Positions 35,299 through 43,808 of a stretch of 64,000 nucleotides of DNA are shown here, piece by piece (the stretch's first letter is position 1; each line of letters starts with the position of its first letter). The stretch covers positions 62,001 to 126,000 of the forward strand of contig JAHITX010000079.1 in assembly GCA_018817425.1 (NCBI GenBank), read 5' to 3'. The stretch comes from Pseudomonadota bacterium (GTDB lineage Bacteria; Desulfobacterota; Desulfobacteria; Desulfobacterales; RPRI01). The notes beneath the pieces are model-generated. The model worked only from the letters and a program-made list of their open reading frames with translations. It did no database searches and was not told where the DNA came from. The translations under genes were made by a program, and so were the position numbers.

Positions 35299-37329
35299 AT
35301 GAAAACTCCTTATAAAATCAACACTCGTTTGTTTTTATCAATTGCTTTTCTGGTTTTTTGTTCTGCTGTTGCATTGATTGCCATTACAAACTGGCAAATG
35401 AAAAAATATGCTGTTAATAGTGCCAAAGAAGAAGCAATGATAACACTTAACCGGAACCTTTCAATCCACACTTACTTTTCACACCAACTGAAACCGGTCC
35501 TTTTTAAAAAACTTGGTCCAATGAAAATGACGGATTATTTTGATCCGATCTGGATGTCATCAACATATGCAGTCCGTGAAATAGATAAATATTTCAAATC
35601 AATAACCGATAGAAAATATTACTACAAAGAATGTGCTATTAATGCAAGAAGCCCTGAAAATGAAGCAGATGCATTTGAAAAATCTTTCATAAAAATACTC
35701 AATAATAATCCGGACATCAAGGAATCAAAGACAATACGGGAATTTGAGAATAAAAGATTTCTGGTTGTACTTAAGCGTGGCGAGGTAATGGAAGAAAGCT
35801 GCTTGAGATGCCACAGCAATCCGGATACAGCGCCAATCGATATGGTGAAACAATACGGGGCTTCCAGAAGTTTTAATCGTTCTGTTGATGAAGTCGTTTC
35901 CGCCATCTCCATTCGAATACCTGTTGAAGATGTATTTGCCCAGATCAACAAACTTTCATTTCATCTTTCAGCAATATTGCTCTTAATATTGGCAGCTCTT
36001 TTCGGCTCAATAACCTATCTGACCAAAAGTTTCATATTTGCACCCCTTAATTATATAAGGGAAAAATCTGTTAAAATAGTCAGCAACCCCGAACATTTGG
36101 GAGAGCATATTGAATATCCGGAAGGTCAAGAGTTTTTTGATCTTGTTAGTTCATTTAACGAAATGTCTTCGAAATTACGCAAGGATCGCGATCATCTGGA
36201 GAACCTTGTAGAACAACGAACCAAAGATTTAAAACAGCTTAATGAACAACTTGAACAAAAGATTAAAGAAGCGGAAGAAGAAATCAATAAACGCAAACTG
36301 GCGGAAGAGGCTCTGCAAAGCTCTAAGGATAAATATCAGAGACTGGTAGAAGAGTTAAGCAGCCAATTTATGATTTATAGTTTTACGCTGGACGGAACTT
36401 TGATGTATGCGAGTCCCGGAATAAAATCGATATTCGGAATTTCTCCTGAAAAAGCTATTGGAAAAAATGTTTTTGACAATATAATTAACTGGAATCCGGA
36501 AGAGTATGAGCTTGGCAGGAAGAAGTTTGCTGATTTGCTTTCCGGACAGGAAGTTAAGGGTATTGAATTGTCTTTTCTTCATCCTGATGGCACACAACGC
36601 ACAATATTGGATACTCCTCATATAATCAGGGACAGTAATGGTGCGATTCAATTCATAGAAGGTATTTCCGAAGATATCACAGAGCGAAAGCAAGTTGAAA
36701 AAGCATTAAAAGATAGTGAAAAGCGCTACCGCACATTGATAGAAAAGATGACAGTTGGATTTGCTTTGCATGAAATAATATATGATGAAGACGGTAAGCC
36801 ATACAACTGTAGATTTCTGGAAGCCAATAAAGCTTTTGAAAAGATCACAGGAATTGAGGCTAATAAACTTATAGGTAATACAGTGCTTGAAGCACTCCCT
36901 CAAACAGAATCATACTGGTTTGATACTTACGGAAAAGTTGCCCTTACCGGGGAACCTGTTCATTTTGAAACTTATGTTAAAGAAATCGACAGCTATTATG
37001 ATGTGGTGGCATACAGTCCTCAAGAGGGACAATTTGCAACATTAATGTCAAATATAACAAAAAAGAAAAAAATGGAAAACGATCGTAAAAAACTAATCAA
37101 TGAACTCCAGGAAGCTCTTGAAAACATCAAAACTCTTAATGGGCTTTTGCCGATCTGTGCCCAATGCAAAAAAATACGTGATGATAAAGGTTATTGGAAC
37201 CAGATAGAAACTTATATTGAGAATCATTCTGATGCATTGTTCAGCCATGGCCTTTGTCCGGACTGTATGGACAAACTCTATGGCAAAGAACCCTGGTATA
37301 AAAAAATGAAAGAAGATGAAAATGAGTAG
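35299..37329 (+). CDS. Membrane haem-binding PAS sensor protein (DUF3365-HAMP-PAS-PAS)
   Basis: A 676-residue sensor. One N-terminal helix (~11-30) precedes a periplasmic DUF3365-like domain with a c-type haem site ESCLRCHSN (Cys168, Cys171, His172), a second helix (~218-240), a HAMP-like linker, a coiled coil (~295-345), and two PAS domains ending in QFIEGISEDITERKQVEKAL and MSNITKKKKMEN. The C-terminus is the zinc-ribbon-like module ICAQCKKIRDDKGYW...CPDC seen in many deltaproteobacterial sensors. No kinase, GGDEF or other output domain follows, so signalling must go through a partner. AAGGGGA precedes the ATG. Confidence 0.85.
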   Translation: MKTPYKINTRLFLSIAFLVFCSAVALIAITNWQMKKYAVNSAKEEAMITLNRNLSIHTYFSHQLKPVLFKKLGPMKMTDYFDPIWMSSTYAVREIDKYFKSITDRKYYYKECAINARSPENEADAFEKSFIKILNNNPDIKESKTIREFENKRFLVVLKRGEVMEESCLRCHSNPDTAPIDMVKQYGASRSFNRSVDEVVSAISIRIPVEDVFAQINKLSFHLSAILLLILAALFGSITYLTKSFIFAPLNYIREKSVKIVSNPEHLGEHIEYPEGQEFFDLVSSFNEMSSKLRKDRDHLENLVEQRTKDLKQLNEQLEQKIKEAEEEINKRKLAEEALQSSKDKYQRLVEELSSQFMIYSFTLDGTLMYASPGIKSIFGISPEKAIGKNVFDNIINWNPEEYELGRKKFADLLSGQEVKGIELSFLHPDGTQRTILDTPHIIRDSNGAIQFIEGISEDITERKQVEKALKDSEKRYRTLIEKMTVGFALHEIIYDEDGKPYNCRFLEANKAFEKITGIEANKLIGNTVLEALPQTESYWFDTYGKVALTGEPVHFETYVKEIDSYYDVVAYSPQEGQFATLMSNITKKKKMENDRKKLINELQEALENIKTLNGLLPICAQCKKIRDDKGYWNQIETYIENHSDALFSHGLCPDCMDKLYGKEPWYKKMKEDENE

Positions 37330-37350
37330 AAATTTTCCGGACAAAATACA

Positions 37351-37389
37351 TCGCTCCCGGTGCATCTATTCGTGATTTTATTGGCATGT
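37351..37389 (-). pseudogene. Fragment of a RAYT (Y1 transposase) N-terminus
   Basis: On the minus strand the segment reads MPIKSRIDAPGAMYF, matching the conserved RAYT start MPRKARxDAPGALHH. Only these dozen codons remain. The remaining spacer to 37460 has no other feature. Confidence 0.55.
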
Positions 37390-37460
37390 ACTTCGATTAA
37401 CATATCAACGAATCATGCTTAATAGTTTAATGTCCCCTATACTACCCAAGGAAAAACCCT

Positions 37461-39026
37461 TTATCCACCTTTGGACATGAGAAAGAACGGGGCATGGTTC
37501 GATGTGAACACGGGAGGATCTCTGCGCAAGATTGCCTGGATCACGGGATTTCTTCTGAACTCGCGATCCAGAAACTTTCTGACATCCTTTCTTTCCCAAC
37601 CTCCGGGATGCCTGAATTGACTGTAGAGGGTCAGATCACCTGAATAAAAATCCTTAGTATCCATGCCTGCCGCATCCGGACCATAGGCGGGCATATTGAA
37701 TATTGCAAGGTTAAGATAGCCGATATATTCTTGATGTTTTAAAACATAATCGAGGGTGCTTTTTGCCTCTCTGTACGTTTCGGACGGTGTCCCGAAGAGC
37801 AGATATATATAGGTGCCTATACCGGCATCTCTGAGATTTTTCAATGCTATGGATGCCTCTTTCAGATTAATGCCCTTATCAAGTGCGTCGAGAACACCCT
37901 GGTCCCCCGATTCAAGGCCTATCTTAAGCATAACGCACCCGGAACGTTTCAGGCTTCTGCAAAAGTCAGGGTCTGTAAGCTGACGGGTTATGCGTACAAA
38001 TCCGTACCAGGGGATACCGAAGGGTTTGTCGGCTATTGCTTTAAGGAGCGCCGGACTCATCGCATTATCGAGAAAATGTATAAGGCAGAGTTTTTTGCCG
38101 TCGATGAGCTTTTCAATGTCAGATATCGATTCATTCACCGGAAGGGGAGAATAGGAACCGCCCTCAGCCTTTTCCGGACAGAATGTGCATCTACTCCAGT
38201 AGCAGCCGTTTGACGCGCTGTAAGGGAGAACAAAGCCCGGAGACAGGTAAGAATTTTCATGAAATGGACTGTAATCCGGTGATGCATGAGCATCTAAAGG
38301 AGACAATTTGAGAATGTCAAGGAGGGGCTTTTCGCCCGGCCCTGCCACCATATCATCAACAAGACCATCAAATGGATTGTTCCAGCCGGGGTTGCTAAGC
38401 CATGATGTTACAAGGCCTCCGCCAAGAACCAGTCTTGCGTCCGGGCAGAGCTTTCTTATGATACCGATCATGGAAAATGCCGGTATGGCCTGACTTAGAT
38501 AGTTCAATGAGATTCCAACAAGAAAAGGCTCTTCATCTTCGAAGATATTCGACAGTCGCTCCATAAAATAAAAGTAAAAGGGACTCGTTTCCGGTTGCTC
38601 CGATGCCCGTATGAGATCGAAACTTCTAAGAGGTGAGAGGGCAATATCCTGATAATTTGCAAGACCCAGATGGACGCCATGAGAGAGTGCAACCTGGTAG
38701 AGAATGCGATCTATATCGTTTACTGCCCGCGTGTAGCGGTCTATATCTTTGTAGAGATCAGTATGAAGAAACGCGGAAATATTAAAATCCAGATGTCGTG
38801 ATGCCCGCCTGGTCCAAGTGTCGTTGGCCTTGACGGGACTTTGCAGAAGATTCATCAGGCCTTCGAGATTGGCATCCAATACCCGGCAACGAACATTATG
38901 CTTTTCCAGCATCCCCAAAAGCTTCGCAATCCCTGCAGGTGGTTCGCAAGGTCTTACGACAGGAGGATTGATCAAAAGCACAGATATTTGGGGACGCCCT
39001 TTAGTTTTATAGTTTTTATTATTCAA
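37461..39026 (-). CDS. B12-binding domain radical SAM protein
   Basis: A 521-residue protein. It begins with a cobalamin-binding-like Rossmann region (VLLINPPVVRPCEPPAGIAKL), continues through VLGGGLVTSW, and has the radical SAM core with CYWSRCTFC followed by LIHFLDNAMS and KIGLESGDQGVLDALDKGI. Such proteins methylate or rearrange unactivated carbons; the substrate is unknown and no pathway genes flank it. The longest frame starts at TTG 39024-39026, but its first codons derive from the end of an inserted RAYT element, so the native start was probably displaced; GTG at codon 16 is an alternative. Confidence 0.85.
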   Translation of the reverse strand: MNNKNYKTKGRPQISVLLINPPVVRPCEPPAGIAKLLGMLEKHNVRCRVLDANLEGLMNLLQSPVKANDTWTRRASRHLDFNISAFLHTDLYKDIDRYTRAVNDIDRILYQVALSHGVHLGLANYQDIALSPLRSFDLIRASEQPETSPFYFYFMERLSNIFEDEEPFLVGISLNYLSQAIPAFSMIGIIRKLCPDARLVLGGGLVTSWLSNPGWNNPFDGLVDDMVAGPGEKPLLDILKLSPLDAHASPDYSPFHENSYLSPGFVLPYSASNGCYWSRCTFCPEKAEGGSYSPLPVNESISDIEKLIDGKKLCLIHFLDNAMSPALLKAIADKPFGIPWYGFVRITRQLTDPDFCRSLKRSGCVMLKIGLESGDQGVLDALDKGINLKEASIALKNLRDAGIGTYIYLLFGTPSETYREAKSTLDYVLKHQEYIGYLNLAIFNMPAYGPDAAGMDTKDFYSGDLTLYSQFRHPGGWERKDVRKFLDREFRRNPVIQAILRRDPPVFTSNHAPFFLMSKGG

Positions 39027-39594
39027 TGATACAATAACCAGTCTTATTAATTATTTTCTTTTCATCTGCTCATTTGATTCAGCAAGTACTGTCTCAACAA
39101 AATCTCCATTGCCAAGTATGCGTTCATCTGATTTCCCGAATAACTTTGCCTTACGCATGGCTTTTACTGCTTCACAGCCTTAGCTGCTTCTTATCAATCC
39201 TCCCCCGATCAAATCGGGACGCTTGCCTTCCGCTAAATGCCTTTTTCAACAAATGCCTTATAACGCCTGCAGGCTGGCCCTGCTTTGTTTCCGAAAAGTT
39301 CTAAAACATCAGTTATATCCTGCCATTGCCGGGAAATCTTACCCATGATGTTGCTGTGGTCTGAATAAGGATCATGCGAAACAACGGCTTTTGGTTTCGG
39401 CTATAAGCTTTCCAAACCGGTTTAGAAAATCATCACGATCGGAATCAATCCTGAATATTTTGGCCCGCTCGATTCCCCGTACAATGATATGATGAAGGGC
39501 TCCCGGTGCATCTACTCTTGCTTTTCTTGGCATGCCATCTATTTAATACAAATAATTAAGGTTGTCAACTATAAATGTAAAGGGCGTCCCCAAA
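38987..39594 (-). mobile_element. RAYT element remnant bounded by inverted repeats
   Basis: TTTGGGGACGCCCTTTA at 38987-39003 and its exact inverted copy at 39578-39594 flank a decayed RAYT gene, giving a 608-bp unit. REP-associated tyrosine transposases are typically bordered by such short palindromic sequences. The left border reaches the first codons of the B12/radical-SAM gene. Confidence 0.7.
39051..39533 (-). pseudogene. REP-associated tyrosine transposase (RAYT), internally deleted
   Basis: The minus strand starts MPRKARVDAPGALHHIIVRG and continues IERAKIFRIDSDRDDFLNRF to ETKSRCFA, then stops. A second part resumes at DPYSDHSNIMG, VLELFGNKAG, AFVEKGI and ends SDERILGNGDFVETVLAES then KRK and stop. 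The middle section with the catalytic HFH motif and Tyr is absent, and frameshifts are present, so it cannot be active. Confidence 0.8.
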
Positions 39595-39621
39595 CTGACA
39601 CACAAACTGACCTCTTTACAG

Positions 39622-40098
39622 TTAGATTATAGCTATCTGCTGGATTTGTTTATGCAGGCTAATGAGATTGGTTTTATTCCAACCGATATGATTGTAAAAC
39701 TTTATAGCGGAAATATTGTCTTTATCGGCAAGAAGCGAAAGCCTGACCGCATTACGTTTTTTTGCCCATTGTGTGATGTCTTCAAGCAATCTTTCTCCAA
39801 CTCTCCTGCCCTGACAGTCCTGACTTACAACCATGTCTTCGACAACAACGGATATACCACCTTCCGCTGTAGATATCAGGGTTTGAGCTGTCACCATCCC
39901 AACGACTTCTCCATCTATATCAGCTACTTTGACGCAACGGTGTTTACCGCAACCATCAAGCATCATCTCAAGACCGCGGCTCTGGCGTTTAATATCAAAT
40001 TTAAAATCTTTTTCGATTGAAAACAAAAGTTCTAAAAGCTCCAAAAGCTTATTGATATCTTCCTGCTTTGCATCACGAATAATAAGGGATGATAACAA
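39622..40098 (-). CDS. GNAT family N-acetyltransferase
   Basis: A 158-residue protein with the GNAT core: VVEDMVVSQDCQGRRVGERLLED (acetyl-CoA pyrophosphate loop Q/RxxGxG/A) and SLLADKDNISAIKFYNHIGW. The acceptor is unknown. The start is TTG 40096-40098, with GGAGG five bases upstream. It lies downstream of the nif genes on the same strand but separated by the four-helix-bundle cassette. Confidence 0.85.
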   Translation of the reverse strand: MLSSLIIRDAKQEDINKLLELLELLFSIEKDFKFDIKRQSRGLEMMLDGCGKHRCVKVADIDGEVVGMVTAQTLISTAEGGISVVVEDMVVSQDCQGRRVGERLLEDITQWAKKRNAVRLSLLADKDNISAIKFYNHIGWNKTNLISLHKQIQQIAII

Positions 40099-40220
40099 TT
40101 AATCCTCCATATAACGAGACACTTTGCATAACGCCACCTTTGGATCGATTACTGCGTAATGCTTTTTTCTTCTTTCAATTAATAAGGAGAAAGGGGGCTT
40201 TAATTCGAGTGCTCATAGAT

Positions 40221-40583
40221 TTACTGTTTATTTTCTAAAGTTTTTATCATGAATCTTAACATTATTTCAAGCTCAGAAATATTACCATGAAGTACTGATA
40301 ACTGCTCCTTGTTAATATAACCAAGATCCCCAGACAGTATTATTTGCATTTCCAATTCATATGTTGAGCGATAAGCAACATATAATAATTTTATATATTC
40401 CAGGGTTGTTTTTTTTCGGTATCCTCTGGCAATATATTTCGGAATGGATACGGCGGCCTTTTTCATTTGAGTTGCTAAGATAAACCCTTCATGTTCGGGG
40501 AATGTGTCTGTTGCCCTATCGATATCCTGAGATAATTGATAAGAATTTTGCCAAACTATTAATTCTTTATAATTTCTTGGCAT
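40221..40583 (-). CDS. Four-helix bundle protein (S23/IVP family)
   Basis: A 120-residue protein with the family pattern ELIVWQNSYQL, FPEHEGFILATQMKKAAVSIPKYIARGYRK and YKxxxL...YELEMQI. These small proteins occur in 23S rRNA intervening sequences and as stand-alone cassettes; function is not established. A 14-bp perfect hairpin lies just upstream (40604-40641). The gene looks like an insertion between the nif operon and the GNAT gene. Confidence 0.88.
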   Translation of the reverse strand: MPRNYKELIVWQNSYQLSQDIDRATDTFPEHEGFILATQMKKAAVSIPKYIARGYRKKTTLEYIKLLYVAYRSTYELEMQIILSGDLGYINKEQLSVLHGNISELEIMLRFMIKTLENKQ

Positions 40584-40603
40584 TTAGCTCAAATCCTTGA
40601 ATC

Positions 40604-40641
40604 CTCGTATGGATCACAAAATCTTTGGTGATCCATACGAG
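40604..40641. repeat. Perfect 14-bp inverted repeat upstream of the four-helix-bundle gene
   Basis: CTCGTATGGATCAC (40604-40617) and its exact complement (40628-40641) enclose a 10-base loop. It could be a terminator for the nif operon, though without a strong T tract, or part of the cassette boundary. Confidence 0.75.
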
Positions 40642-40672
40642 TTAAGCCAATAACACAAAGAGGAGGAAATTG

Positions 40673-40993
40673 TTATTGGTGGGGGATTTCTTTAATTTCT
40701 CCATCGAAGATAACAGGTTCGATTCCCTGTTTCCTCAATTTTGCTGCGGGTACTTCTCCAATTCTTGTCATATAGATCTTGTTGCAGTCAGCTATTACAG
40801 ATGAAATAAGATTAAATTTATCCGGATCAAATTCATGTTTCGGATCATTTACTGAAAGAGTTTCCGTATTCCTTTCTTCAATAAATTCCATATTGTCTTT
40901 TAAATCATATATTAAGAAACGTTTGGCTTTTCCAAAATGCTCATCCACACAAATTGCGTTGGTTGAAACAACTGCAATACGAGTTTTGTCCAT
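40673..40993 (-). CDS. NifX/NifB-C-terminal-like FeMo-cofactor protein
   Basis: A 106-residue protein of the dinitrogenase iron-molybdenum cofactor family: RIAVVSTNAICVDEHFGKAKRFLIYD and IYMTRIGEVPAAKLRKQGIEPV. It likely binds NifB-co or a FeMo-co precursor. It resembles the C-terminal domain of the neighbouring NifB. GGAGG lies eight bases before the ATG. The frame is open for 46 more codons upstream, but these lie in dispersed repeat copy E and are not family sequence. Confidence 0.88.
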   Translation of the reverse strand: MDKTRIAVVSTNAICVDEHFGKAKRFLIYDLKDNMEFIEERNTETLSVNDPKHEFDPDKFNLISSVIADCNKIYMTRIGEVPAAKLRKQGIEPVIFDGEIKEIPHQ

Positions 40994-41019
40994 TATATTT
41001 TCCTCCAAATAAGTCTTTA

Positions 41020-41160
41020 GAGCCGGTTTCAAAACGTTTAGTTTGGTCATGCTTAAGACGGGCGAAAATTTTAACCGCAAGAGAAGATGGGGGATATCAA
41101 GGGTTAAAATTTTCGCCCAATACAGCGACAATCCAAAACGGGACGTTTTGAAATTGGCTT
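41020..41160. repeat. Dispersed palindromic repeat, copy E, inside the nif operon
   Basis: A 141-bp element from GAGCCGGTTTCAAAACG to CGTTTTGAAATTGGCTT, with inner arms GGGCGAAAATTTTAACC and GGGTTAAAATTTTCGCCC forming a long hairpin. The ends match the other copies, the centre differs. It fills the spacer between nifB and the nifX-like gene. Confidence 0.85.
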
Positions 41161-41170
41161 ACCATATTAT

Positions 41171-42445
41171 TTATCCGCACCCCAACCCCGTCCCACCACA
41201 ACCGGAAGGGTTGAATTTACGGCTTTTAAACCTGCCAAGATCACTGCCTTCAAAAACAGCCTCCAGCCCTTCGTCGACGAAGCCCTCCATTTCAACAGGC
41301 AGTATTCCGGCAACTTCAAGAATCTGTTTTGGCCGGTCTCCAAGAGCACTGGTAAGGATGGCGCGACAGTCTTTTATAGTATCCTTCAATTGATTCCACC
41401 TGTCGTCTCCTCCTCCCGGTTTCGGCGCATACCTGATATCCACAAGCTTATACCCATCAATACCTTTCCCATAAATCATAAAACGATCTGCTTCTCCCAG
41501 GTGCATATTGACAAGAGTCCCTTCCATCGAAGCCACTGCTACATAAGGTTTATTTTTATTATCCTTTTCTTTAATTGCGCTGCATTCGGAAAGGCACCCC
41601 TGAAACTCAGTAATACGATCTTCGCCCAAAAGCCCAACAGCATCAGCACGGCAGCGGGTACAATGCTTCATCTGTGAAACGTATTTCCCGGCATCGTCTC
41701 TGATCCTTGATACAATTTCGTTATTCGGCTCTTCCATTTTTTCAAATTCAGAACCAGGGCTTGGAAACATGGCAATAGCATTCATGATATCGACTTTTAA
41801 ATGCCCCATTTCCTTTGCGATTTCTATAATGTGATCATCATTTATGCCCGGAACAATTATTGAGTTAATCTTAACCGTTATATTTTTTTCCTTTAACTTT
41901 TTAATTGACTCAAGCTGGCGTTCAATAAGCTTTGCTGCCGCATTTTCTTTTCTATACAGCACTTTTCCATCCCTTGCCCAGGAATATATCTTACCACCTA
42001 TAGCCGGATCGAGGGCGTTAACCGTAATAGTAATATGGGTCAGGTTGAGCCCGCTAAGTTCTTCTATATAAGGCAAAAGGCCCATTCCATTAGTTGCAAG
42101 ACAGAGGATAATATCAGGAAACTTTTTGTTAATGAGTCTTAAGGTTTCCATTGTTTCCTCCGGATTGGCAAAAGGATCACCCGGTCCGGCAATACCGGCT
42201 ACTGTTATACGTGGTTCTTTTATAAGAACCTTTTCAAGATAATCGACAGCCTGTTTTGGTGAAAGAACAGCACTGGTAACTCCGGGCCTGCTTTCGTTCA
42301 GACAATCATATTTCCGGTTGCAGTAGTTACATTTGATATTACATTTTGGTGCCACGGGAAGGTGTACCCGTCCGAATTTATTTTTTACATCTTTATTAAA
42401 ACAGGGGTGTGCGTCCAGGTTCATTAGCTGCTCCTTTATCGTCAA
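41171..42445 (-). CDS. nifB: Nitrogenase cofactor biosynthesis protein NifB
   Basis: A 424-residue NifB. The radical SAM motif CNIKCNYC is at Cys35/39/42, followed by CLNESRPGVTS and AGPGDPFA. The C-terminal ~115 residues form a NifX-like domain (VAVASMEGTLVNMHLGEADRF). It builds the 8Fe-9S-C NifB-co from two 4Fe-4S clusters. Its start is 5 bp after the nifN stop. The tail ends GCGGTGLGCG. Confidence 0.97.
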   Translation of the reverse strand: MTIKEQLMNLDAHPCFNKDVKNKFGRVHLPVAPKCNIKCNYCNRKYDCLNESRPGVTSAVLSPKQAVDYLEKVLIKEPRITVAGIAGPGDPFANPEETMETLRLINKKFPDIILCLATNGMGLLPYIEELSGLNLTHITITVNALDPAIGGKIYSWARDGKVLYRKENAAAKLIERQLESIKKLKEKNITVKINSIIVPGINDDHIIEIAKEMGHLKVDIMNAIAMFPSPGSEFEKMEEPNNEIVSRIRDDAGKYVSQMKHCTRCRADAVGLLGEDRITEFQGCLSECSAIKEKDNKNKPYVAVASMEGTLVNMHLGEADRFMIYGKGIDGYKLVDIRYAPKPGGGDDRWNQLKDTIKDCRAILTSALGDRPKQILEVAGILPVEMEGFVDEGLEAVFEGSDLGRFKSRKFNPSGCGGTGLGCG

Positions 42446-42449
42446 TTAC

Positions 42450-43808
42450 TTACATATAAGAGTATCCAACAGGTGAATCATTCTGCTTCTTTTCGATTAC
42501 TAAATTTACAAGGTTATCAAGCAGGGCCTGCGCCCCGCGATAGCCCAGGTGAAGAACACGCTGTCCGCCTATACGATCATGGATCGGAAAACCTACCCTC
42601 ATCAAAGGAATCCCATACTTTTTTGCCAGAGCGTAACCCTTGCTGTGTCCGATAAGAAGATCAGGTTTTAATGTTGCTACATCTTCTCCGATGTCATAAA
42701 AATCAACGCCCTCTTTTACAAGCGGCGCATCGATAATCCCTTTAGTTACCGCAGTAATCTCTTTTTCCATTTTTCTGCTCTTTCCACCTGATGCACAAAG
42801 AACCGGCTGAATTCCTATTTCTGCCAAAAACGAAGTAAGACCAACAACCAGATCTTCTTCTCCATAAACAACAGCCTTGCATCCGAAAATATATTTATGA
42901 GCATCCACATATGAATCTATAAGTCTGCCACGTTCCAGTACATGCTTTTCGGGTGTTTTGCATCCTGATATGTCTTCTATAACCGAGAAAAATTCATCAC
43001 TCTCCCTAAGCCCAACCGGCATCCCAAGAGAATAGTTTTTAACACCAAAACGGGTATTTAAGAGTTTTCCTGCGGTGGTATTTCCAAAAATTGTACGCCC
43101 GAATTCAATAGTTGCACGGGCCTTTCCCATGCTTTTTATTTTAGACAGTGGAGTTCCACCTTCAGAAATCTTCTGATAATCAAGAAGAGCCGTACCATCT
43201 AAAGATTCCGAAATATCAGGCAGTATTACTCCTTTGATATTAAAATCAGAAAAAACCTCTTTTAGATAACGTATGTCGGCTGGTGAAATAAACCCCGGCA
43301 GCAGGTTAACGGATTCATCTTTGCCTTCTTTAGTTGCAATCTGATCAACAAGCGCCTTAACGGCATCATGAAAACCTTCCATATGCGTACCGCCATAGCT
43401 TGGTGTGGAAACATTCACCAGAAGCGGAGAGTCACCGGATTCAAAAATAGATTTTTCTTCTTCACGAAAATTTTTAATAATGGAAGGAACATCATCGCCG
43501 ATTGTTTCAGTTAAGCAGGTCGTGGCGATACCGATCATCTTTGCCCCATACTTTGTGGTTACATTTTTGATCCCCTGCTTTAAATTCGGGCCTCCACCGA
43601 ATATAGCATTTTTTTCTCCCAGCGAAGAAGACGCTATATCCATTGGTTCCCTGAAATGACTTATAATATAGCGGCGCATATATGTTGCGCATCCCTGTGA
43701 TCCGTGCAGAAACGGCACAGCCCCTTCAACACCCTTAAAAGCAAGGCATGCCCCGATAGGTTTGCATAGTTTACATGCGTTTGTTGTTGACGTATAGTTA
43801 TCAGACAT
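42450..43808 (-). CDS. nifN: Nitrogenase FeMo-co scaffold NifN
   Basis: A 452-residue member of the NifK/NifN family. It has CKPIGACLAFKGVEGAVPFLHGSQGC near the N-terminus, TTCLTETIGDD and STPSYGGTHMEGF. Position after nifE and pairing with it mark it as NifN, not NifK. It forms the NifE2N2 scaffold on which NifB-co is matured. It overlaps nifE by 8 bp. Confidence 0.95.
   Translation of the reverse strand: MSDNYTSTTNACKLCKPIGACLAFKGVEGAVPFLHGSQGCATYMRRYIISHFREPMDIASSSLGEKNAIFGGGPNLKQGIKNVTTKYGAKMIGIATTCLTETIGDDVPSIIKNFREEEKSIFESGDSPLLVNVSTPSYGGTHMEGFHDAVKALVDQIATKEGKDESVNLLPGFISPADIRYLKEVFSDFNIKGVILPDISESLDGTALLDYQKISEGGTPLSKIKSMGKARATIEFGRTIFGNTTAGKLLNTRFGVKNYSLGMPVGLRESDEFFSVIEDISGCKTPEKHVLERGRLIDSYVDAHKYIFGCKAVVYGEEDLVVGLTSFLAEIGIQPVLCASGGKSRKMEKEITAVTKGIIDAPLVKEGVDFYDIGEDVATLKPDLLIGHSKGYALAKKYGIPLMRVGFPIHDRIGGQRVLHLGYRGAQALLDNLVNLVIEKKQNDSPVGYSYM

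Noticed and set aside
39562-40020. 152-codon plus-strand frame
   Set aside because: Antisense shadow of the GNAT gene, which has clear motifs and a good ribosome-binding site.
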